From NCBI GenBank assembly GCA_037576195.1, contig CM075101.1, forward strand, positions 12,338,001-12,402,000: a DNA stretch of 64,000 bases, written 5' to 3'. The notes under the pieces are model-generated. The model had not been told where the DNA came from. It saw only the letters and a program-made list of their open reading frames with translations, and made no database searches. Each line of letters begins with the position of its first letter. Position 1 is the stretch's first letter. Source of the stretch: Phytoseiulus persimilis (taxonomy: Eukaryota > Arthropoda > Arachnida > Mesostigmata > Phytoseiidae). The translations under genes and the position numbers were made by a program. Shown piece by piece: positions 56,270-64,000 of this stretch.

Positions 56270-59200
56270 TGGACTTCAGGTTGAACAAAAAATAATCCAG
56301 TTTACACTTTCAAACCACAACGGCGAATGCAGCAGTGGAGCCCCGCAGCTTGATAGCGCCGTTGTGAAGTCACCCAGCGCCGTTGTACGATTCCAGGTGC
56401 TTTGTTGTCTGAGGTTGAGAGGCTTCACTGTAGGGGGACGAGGAGGGAAGGCGACGCAAATTCTCGTGTTCGTTGCGGTGGAAACCCAACGCTCGTTCGT
56501 TAGTTTCTTGATTAACACAGGAGGCGAAATCAATTCACGACTGTAGCTCATCAAAAAGGAAAGATGACTAAGCTCGGACTAGCCGTCTGCTACGAGTATG
56601 AGCAGAAGTATACTCTCAGGGGATATTGAAGCACCCGAGACTCGTCAAGCGTGGAAGAAGCCTTCAAGCGTGAAGTGCATTTCAGGCGACCAGTTTCCCA
56701 TAGTGGTCGGCAGAGCCGAGTCCACGAGGTCACCGTAGCTGATTGACTGCATTCATTATGTACATTTTATTCAGATCAGGTCAACCGTGCGGTTTATATG
56801 TCTCAGTTGACAACAACCATGGAGGCCAGGAGGAATTCGAGCTACGATCGCAATGCTGTGGTGGTGAACGGAATCGGATTTAGCGTATCGGTGTTCGCCG
56901 AATTGGGGGCTCGAGGAGAGGTTCCATCTCTTGATTATTTTGACACGGTAGCGATTTCCTCATCGCAGACCCTGGAACCCGAGCGGACGCTGCAGACCTT
57001 TAACATTGGTTATCGTTTTTTCGTTTACAGTCATGATCGTGGGGGGCTCCACCGAAGTTCCTACCTTGGTTTCGTCACATAACCCGCCGTCCTCGCTCAG
57101 AGCAACCGAGCATTTTGAAGATTTGAGCGACGAGTGAAGCAGTCGATATACTGGCTTCGGTTCAAAAATTCAGGGGCGGACCCGGATGTCTCAGCAGAAC
57201 GAAGTTTCGATCTAGAGAAAAAACTCCCTCTGTCTAAGATAGTCCCCTCGACTCAAGATTCCGCCTGGGTATCGGCAAACATCCGAAGGGCTCAGTGTCG
57301 TCCTCAAACAGTCCTGGCTCGTGAGACAACCGAGATACTTTCGATATTTCAGATGAAAATCGATAAGACGAAGTGCGAACTATCCTATTCCTTCACCCGA
57401 CAACTTTCCGAATCGGTTTCTATTGTTCTCGGACCTGAAGTCCCCACAGGGCGAACAGAGTCCGCTCTCCGGAACCGCGAACTAAATGAGAGTTGTTTTG
57501 GACCGCGAATGGAAGCAGAGCCCTCTCACAGTTGGAGCATGAGTCGAAATTATAGTTCGCTACTTAATAAATTGGAACACTCGACGGAACAATTTGTTCC
57601 GAACTCTTCTCCAGCGCACGCTTCTCAGTCGACAGCATCAGCCGTGGAAGAGCGGCGAGAGTGTTATCCTCTTCTCGAACGTCTTGGCCAACGCGTCAGC
57701 GCACCCGTGCGGAAATCGGAGAGAGGAACAATGAAGGCGGGAGCCAGTGTGGAAATGCTGCTTCCAGAGGCGTAATTATTCGGATCGAACGACCCGTACA
57801 TTAAACTTGATGAGACAGGAGATAGGTATCACTCCCTGCAGGAAAAAAATGGGCAAGGCGGCCAGCTCTCAGCCTAGCGCGCGGGCCGTCCGTGGGTTCG
57901 ACGGAATTCGCTGAAATGAACCTCCAGATAACTTCTCGCCGAGGTCGGGGAAGAACACGGAGATAGAGAGACGGGGACGTTCCGAGTCTCGGCTGCAGCT
58001 GCTGCTGCGGCCGCCGCCGCTCTTTCTGCAATGGAGTCCCTGTGAGTTTGTGCTCTGCCGCGCTCGAGGAGCCCCTCGTGAGGCCCCCGTTCGGATCTCC
58101 ACTCTCACCCCAGTCGGAGAGCCCGCTGCCCCTCCGCCTTTTCTGCGATTTTCCTGCTCCGCGTTTTTTTATCTAGCTTTGGGTGGATTAATCTAGAGCG
58201 TGCTTTTGCTTTTATCTGAGGGAAACGATGAGGACGAGTAGCAGGCAAATCACGTCGGCCTCCTTCTCCCTCGTCTCGTGTCTAGCCAGCCAGCCAGTTA
58301 GCGAGCCAGTCAGTCAAGCCGCCTCACTTCGAAATCGTTCTCGGGAAGAGATCCATTGTTACAGCGAATCAAGCGATTCGTGAGACCGCGTTCCCGGCGG
58401 CTGAGCTGATTCCGACCTCATTTTTCGTCCATGCTCTCATTAGGCTTGACTCTGTTTCTCTGCTGAACGTGGATGTGATTCCATCTTGGCCCGACGACGA
58501 TAACTTGGTTCTGGACCAATGACCGCCGCTGGGACCTGTCCTCGTTGAAGCCCCTGTTGAAGTCTGATCATTCTTGTAGATGGCGCTCTCTGGTCATGTG
58601 TGCCGTGATGCCGGTCCTCGATTCGAACGAAAGAATCAGACCTTTGCGGCCTCAAGTTCAGATGGCGGGGAAATTTCTCTACAATCCATTCTGGCTTGTT
58701 TGATTCCAAAGCTTCTCTGGATACCGAGCCACGAATACGTGTCATGCACCACATGAGAGCTCCGATGAAATGTTCAGATCTTCGGACGGGTTCTTGAAAA
58801 AACTGTCGAAAAAACGTTGAATGCGTCCCCACCCAGGAGAGAGTGGAGCGCCATGTCTACTCTACGTGCCTTGGAAAATCGACGAATTCGCCATTCAGGA
58901 CATTGAATGGCTCGACGTTCCTGTTTGTCGCTCTGGTATTTCTTTTCTATCACAAAGGCCGGGTCGTTTGGTGGTTTAGTTGCAACAGTGGTCGTGGCCA
59001 CGGCAGCGACTGCCTCTATTCGACAAGATAAACTGCACCTGCGTACAACATAACAACTAGTGTGCGGTGCCATTCGCTATGCACTGCGTGTTCAGCTGGC
59101 GCAGTATGAAAACGGTGAGCAGACGATAAATTCCGGTGGCCCATTGCGGCTGCCCTCTCTACGACAGGGTGAAGTTGCCGCTTTGGTCGTCATGCGGGTA

Positions 59201-62200
59201 ATGACAATTGTCTCTCCCGTACCGGACCGAACCGCATCGTCGGCGATCGGAACGTTGACGCCCAAGTTCAAGTTCTTGTCATTCATTCGAATGAGAGATG
59301 ATGCTCCCTGGGTCGTCACTTCGACTGCCTCGAGGATCAGGCGGAGGTCATCGAATCAATCAAGAAAACCCTCAACGGTGTGTTTCGGTGGACTGCTCCG
59401 AGGAATGGGAATATATTTTTCTAGCCGGAAAATTTGGTCGCCCAGATCGCGACTCTAGTGATGATATTTCAAAGTTCAGCTGTTCCTCGAAGAGCTTCCC
59501 CGGGCCATAAACGAAAACAGTGTCATATCGATGGACTTTAGAGTATCCGATACTTCAGCCTCGCGGTTTTCGGCGACGTGTAGCTAATATCGTTCCCCGA
59601 TTTTCTCCGATTCTTCTTTTCGAGCTCTCGGGAATTCGGAGGGAGAAAACTCGACCTCATTGAGAACGGGCCATTGATAACGTTGGAAACGACCGATGTC
59701 GCAGACCTGACCCGTCGCGTATGCTGATTTTTCAGAGGTCGAGAACAATCCGTCTTCACTATTCGTGAACGTCATCAGGCGAGAACCGTGAAGGGAACAC
59801 ACTTCAAATCAGTCAAGTGATCGCTGATAAGACGGAAAGCTGCTAACGGGATTCCCAGTTGAATCACTCTTCGAAACGGTGGATCTCAGAGTTGTGCACC
59901 TGCACAGATATAAGAGAAGATCGATGCACCAAATATTCTCGCAAAACTGCGATGCTTAGGACAGTTCTTTCGCAGCACTGGAAGATCTCCATCGCCGTAG
60001 AATACGGAAAATTCGGAGACGATGCTGACTCTTATTTTTCTCGTCAACTTCCCGGGGCATCGGCTCGGAAAATACTCAAAAAATTTCGAGGGAAAGGACG
60101 AACCCCGGAATTGCGTCGTCCCACGACAAGTGGACAGATTGCGGAGTTAACCCAGCTGTTTCCTCTATCCACACTCATGGTGTTTTTTTCTCAATCTCAT
60201 TTGAATATGATCTTCCATCAGCTCTGCCGCGATCAGCATCATCCGTAGTTATTAGCCACTCTCACTTACCTCGGGGCTTGTGAGCTTGGCCCGCTAAAGC
60301 GAAGCGCCGTCCGGGCGGAAGCTGGAGTTTCCGGGAGACGATGTCTCTTTCGACCTCCATCGATCCAGAGAGGCAGCCAAAAAACAGTTCTGCGCATCTC
60401 AGGCTGCTGGATTGCCGCCTGGGGCGGACCGGCCCCCTGCCCCACTGATTCACCGCCTGTGACGCAGTTTTAGCTCGCAGAACGCTCCGCAACCCGAGAG
60501 GAAGAGGATTAGGATGCCTTCAAACGTCGAGATATGTAGCTGGGGAGGAGGTTAGGAAAAATAAGGCTCTCTCCTTCTCGTCTGGGGATGTTTGGCAAAC
60601 ACAAAATGAGTTGCCGCATGTTCATGTCGATGAGGGACACAGGGAGCGTGTCCCGCTGTTTCGCCGTTCCCTTGTTCGTGAGCCGAACCTGGCGCGAGGA
60701 GCATGTTTGGTGGCGTCGGAGATATCCTCGCGGGGTGGCGTCCAGTACGACGGTGCGATGTGGCTCCCGCCTCCCGCCAATGAGCTCTGATTGGATTCGG
60801 GTTACATCAACAGTCCGACGTTCCAGAGAAAGATGGGTGAACTATACGATGTACAAAGTACTTCGCCGGTTTCCCGACTTTCGCTAATTACATTCGATCT
60901 TCGGTTATCGACACCGTGCGGTGTCCAGTCGCGTGCAAACGTTGGGTCGTAGCAAGCGGCTCGCCTCAGGTGGCTTCTTCCTCGAGGCGGTGGAAGGGCT
61001 AGTTAGAACTGTGATCATAAGCGCAAAAAAGTGAGCCAGGCTCAGCAGACGGTGTGCTCGGTGCTTCACCGAAGTATTGGGACACGAGCTGATTGCTATC
61101 CAGGACAGGAATCGCAGAGAACCGTGATCGAAACCCCTGCAGCACTCGAGTCGTCGCTTTCGCCGTGGGATCCTCCTCAACCAAGAGGGGAAAATCTCGA
61201 CAATTGCGCGGATTCCACGGGCGCAGGTTTGCAGTGGAGTAGGCGGCTGAGCGTTGTCTCCAATCTCGAGCTGCTCGCGTCCCTAATCGTCAAATGATTT
61301 CAACGATTCCCATTCTCTTCGGGCGAAGGGTCTCGCTGGTCACTGAGACCGGAAGCGCACCTGCTCGCAGCACCGAAGCCCCGTGCCGAAAAGAATCCTC
61401 TATGGAGAACGAGAGAGAGAGAGAAAGAAAATATTAAGGAAGAGTAGCCGGCGGGTAGGTGTGGCGGAGGTCCTTCCTTTGCCATCTCCGAGTCGAGGTT
61501 GAGCATCGGAGCATCTATCGTGGATCCCTCAAGGACTATAAAGTGTAAGGCAGCCCCCTCTTGAGCTATGTCGGCTCCCTCAGCTCCGCTGTGAGGCAGA
61601 CGACTACTATGAGCCGGAGACCGCGGGAGGCGCAGTATTATTTTGCGTAGTCGCTCGAGGTGCCCCCGTAGTTCGCGTTGCTATTCGGGAGGAAACGGTT
61701 GCAACCTTTAACGAGAAGCCTTCTGAGTAAGGTATGTGACTTGAAGAACAAGGCAGGTCGGTGCTCCTGGCGAAGCGACGAAAATGAAATGCTGCCGTGA
61801 GTCTGACGTCGAGGACGAGTTTCTTCATCGGTAGCAGCGCCACGTCTCCCTCCCCATTTCCAGAGCGAGATGCCCATCGGCATGCCATCGCCTCAAGGGG
61901 ACTCCCCCTGGAGATGTTTGCATCGATCGTGCCGCGGAGCCATACGAATCGCTCATACGCGCCTCACGGGTGGCTCTTCGTAGGCCACGCTCGAGTCCCA
62001 TCGTCAAGTTTTAACCTTCGTCATAGCTTCTGAGAAGGACGTTCTCCTGGAAGGAAAGCTGCGAAGAGCGCCCCGCGAATAACACTCAAGGCGTGCAGCA
62101 AAGAACTGTCGAGGGGTTGTGTTCGAGGTCCAAGAAGGTTGCTGAACTGATTTTCTCCGGCTGCACCCTCCCGGCGACAATAAGTGGTTTCGCATGGGGA

Positions 62201-64000
62201 AATTGGGACAGTCTTATCGCCTCCTGAACTGGAGATGTTGGAGCAGGAACGCGATAACATGGGACCTGAGAAGCACGGTCTTGATGCAGACACGCTGATC
62301 ACCTTTTCTCGGTCGTGTCTCAACTCGAAATATTTCTCGAAAGAAAACAAAGGGAGTGTGACTAAAGCCGGTTCAAGGAAGGATTTTTATGAGAGTGACT
62401 TCGCTGCCTCCTCCCGTCCTCCGGCTGTCAGTGATGGCTCAAGAGATCTAAAAACTTCACAGAACGCCCATCAGGGTTAATTGGGCTTTCTCCTCACTTC
62501 TACCCGTGCGCTCCATTGGCGAATCGAGGAAATTTTTCGCGTCGGAACCTGCCCAGGCGTTTGCTCAGCTGGCGATCGACCGGCAGAACCAACTAACGGG
62601 CTACCGAAGAGCTGCTCGGAAAGTTCTAAGAAGGCCCCGAATCCATTACAAAATTAACTAACGCTCCCGGTTTTCGTTGGTTTAGTGATTCGATTCGGGT
62701 TCTGTTCCTGTTTATCGGAGGGAGGCACACAGTCTGCGCGAGGAACCTCCGCTAGACGATTCACCCGAGACGTTCTGGCTGTTGGAAAATGTGTGACTGA
62801 GGAGTTCAGACATTACGGCGCCCGATACTGCTAGTGGAGGAAGTTCTCATGGGCCCTCTCGCTGTGATTGGACTCGATGCTCGCGAGTCGGGAATTCCAA
62901 ACTCACGGGAATCTCCCGTGCACTTTCGATATTTTCCTGCGGCGAAAGTCGCGCTCGGAATCCTCTCTCGGAATGAGAACCCATCGGAACGGAAACTAAA
63001 CTCGAGGGATTGAGCGAACGCATCTCCGTTCGCTGCATAAAGAGCCCGATCGGTTTTCGGAGTGCAGGTGAATTCAGCCTGCTTCCCCGACAGTCGCGGC
63101 TAGCTGAGGCGGGATCTGTCCTGTCCTGCGGTTGTGCAATGTTGCAGCTATCAGGAACCGTGTGTTGATGATTTCAGGAAAAATTCACGAGGCAAAAGGA
63201 ATCACTTTCGAATCGTATCTCGGGGTGAGAGCATCCCTTGCACGGAAAACATGGCTCTTACAGGAAACAAAAAGCACTCCTCATCAAAGTGCCATCCGTA
63301 TCTTTTGCTCGCTGTCCAAACGTCTCAAATCCGTGACTGGAATGGACTTGGTCATACGGGAGAAATTCCCGGCATGGAGTTGTACTTCATGCCGGGGGAA
63401 GCCGTCATAAATTTCTGCGGCACCCCCTGGAAGTGCTGACACGTAAGATTTACAACATTACACTGCCAACGAGCCGGAGAATTAACGGCCGTGACAAACG
63501 GCTGGTAGTGGTGGTGCACCGGGTATTGTGTTGTACTATTAGACGTCACTTGGCCGTCTGATGTTCTCACCGCCTCTCTCTCTTCTGCTTATCCATTTAT
63601 CCACCGACCCGCCGTCGGATCCTGCGAGAAAGATGGCTTCAAGTCCGTTGCCGAAACACCTCGAGCCGTACAGCTCTCGGGAAGTCCGAATTAGTGAATA
63701 CGATCGAGGAGTTCCGTTTGCGGAGCAAACGAGTTTCTCGTTCTCGGAGCCTGCTCCGTGGCGGAAGAGTTGCGGTCCGACGCGGAATCGGTGGGTCACA
63801 GCAGCTTTGATATTGGACGGAAGCAGAAACACGGCTTAGTCGGAAAAGCCGCCTCGCTCGATACCCCTTCCATTGTTTTGTTGGAAGCGGGCGTTGGGAA
63901 TAGATTATCGACTTGCGGCCATTTGAAAGGATCACGAAAAGTCCATTCCCGAACTTCGTTGATCGGTAAATTCTTTCCTCACGTCAGACGCTCCGTGGCT
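56270..64000. other. 7.7-kb stretch with no supported gene
   Basis: It includes the Ly6 promoter at the left. The longest frame (57134-57775, plus, 213 codons) is hydrophilic, lacks domain signatures, and starts and ends without splice or poly(A) cues. Other frames overlap on opposite strands and look like noise. A run of CCAG-like tetranucleotides lies near 58287-58318 and an (AG)-rich run near 61411-61426. Confidence 0.45.
63368..63396. repeat. Inverted repeat, 9-bp GC-rich stem
   Basis: CCCGGCATG and CATGCCGGG around an 11-nt loop. A few such hairpins are expected by chance in a window this size. Confidence 0.6.

Noticed and set aside
57134..57775. 213-codon frame on the plus strand
   Set aside because: No domain, no splice or poly(A) context, Ser/Arg-rich. 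One or two frames of this size are expected by chance in 64 kb at about 50% GC.
1..64000. CRISPR arrays, rRNA genes, bacterial operon features
   Set aside because: None seen; the intron-rich animal genes exclude a prokaryotic origin.

Overview
The window is eukaryotic nuclear DNA. Genes are split into short exons by small GT-AG introns (42 to about 340 bp), the proteins are animal families, and base composition is near 50% GC. The gene set (kanadaptin, peptide O-xylosyltransferase with a WSC domain, an insulin-receptor-like ectodomain protein, RNF103, a secreted Ly6 protein) points to an arthropod. The compact introns and base composition would suit a mesostigmatan mite, but that placement is an inference.

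Layout. 1-970 (minus) is the 5' part of a kanadaptin gene that runs off the left edge. It is divergent from a complete 17-exon xylosyltransferase gene (oxt) at 1569-6000 (plus). Just downstream, an insulin-receptor-like, kinase-less membrane protein gene (6158-6297 continuing at 15466-17522, plus) is cut in a coding exon by a 9,163-bp Ty1/copia retrotransposon (6298-15460, element on the minus strand). The element has two apparently identical 331-bp LTRs, a TCTCA target duplication and an intact gag-pol frame, so the insertion looks recent. From 17523 to 36527 I see no convincing gene, apart from one leucine-rich-repeat-like stretch near 18.4 kb. A complete 7-exon RNF103-type E3 ligase lies at 36528-40235 (minus). 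40236-55328 has no gene I can support. A 3-exon secreted Ly6/uPAR gene lies at 55329-56269 (minus). The last 7.7 kb hold no supported gene.

The most unusual part is the copia element. About 4.1 kb lies between the end of pol and the 3' LTR, where copia elements normally have almost nothing. This region carries (i) a same-sense open frame for a small type I membrane protein (signal peptide, eight cysteines, one membrane span) whose ATG overlaps the pol stop, with a consensus 5' splice site in the leader that could supply a spliced mRNA as retroviruses do for env; and (ii) an antisense cluster of at least four open frames on the opposite strand, including a two-exon membrane protein, a frame rich in N-glycosylation sequons, a type II membrane protein and a Cys/His-rich protein split by a frame change at an A6 run. 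Two of these are followed directly by AATAAA. A second copy of the polypurine-tract 12-mer lies 750 bp inside the 3' end. This arrangement is the best candidate here for something undescribed.

All exon models come from reading splice signals, phase and family resemblance by eye. For oxt, RNF103 and Ly6 every intron phase closes and the total length divides by three, which is strong internal support.
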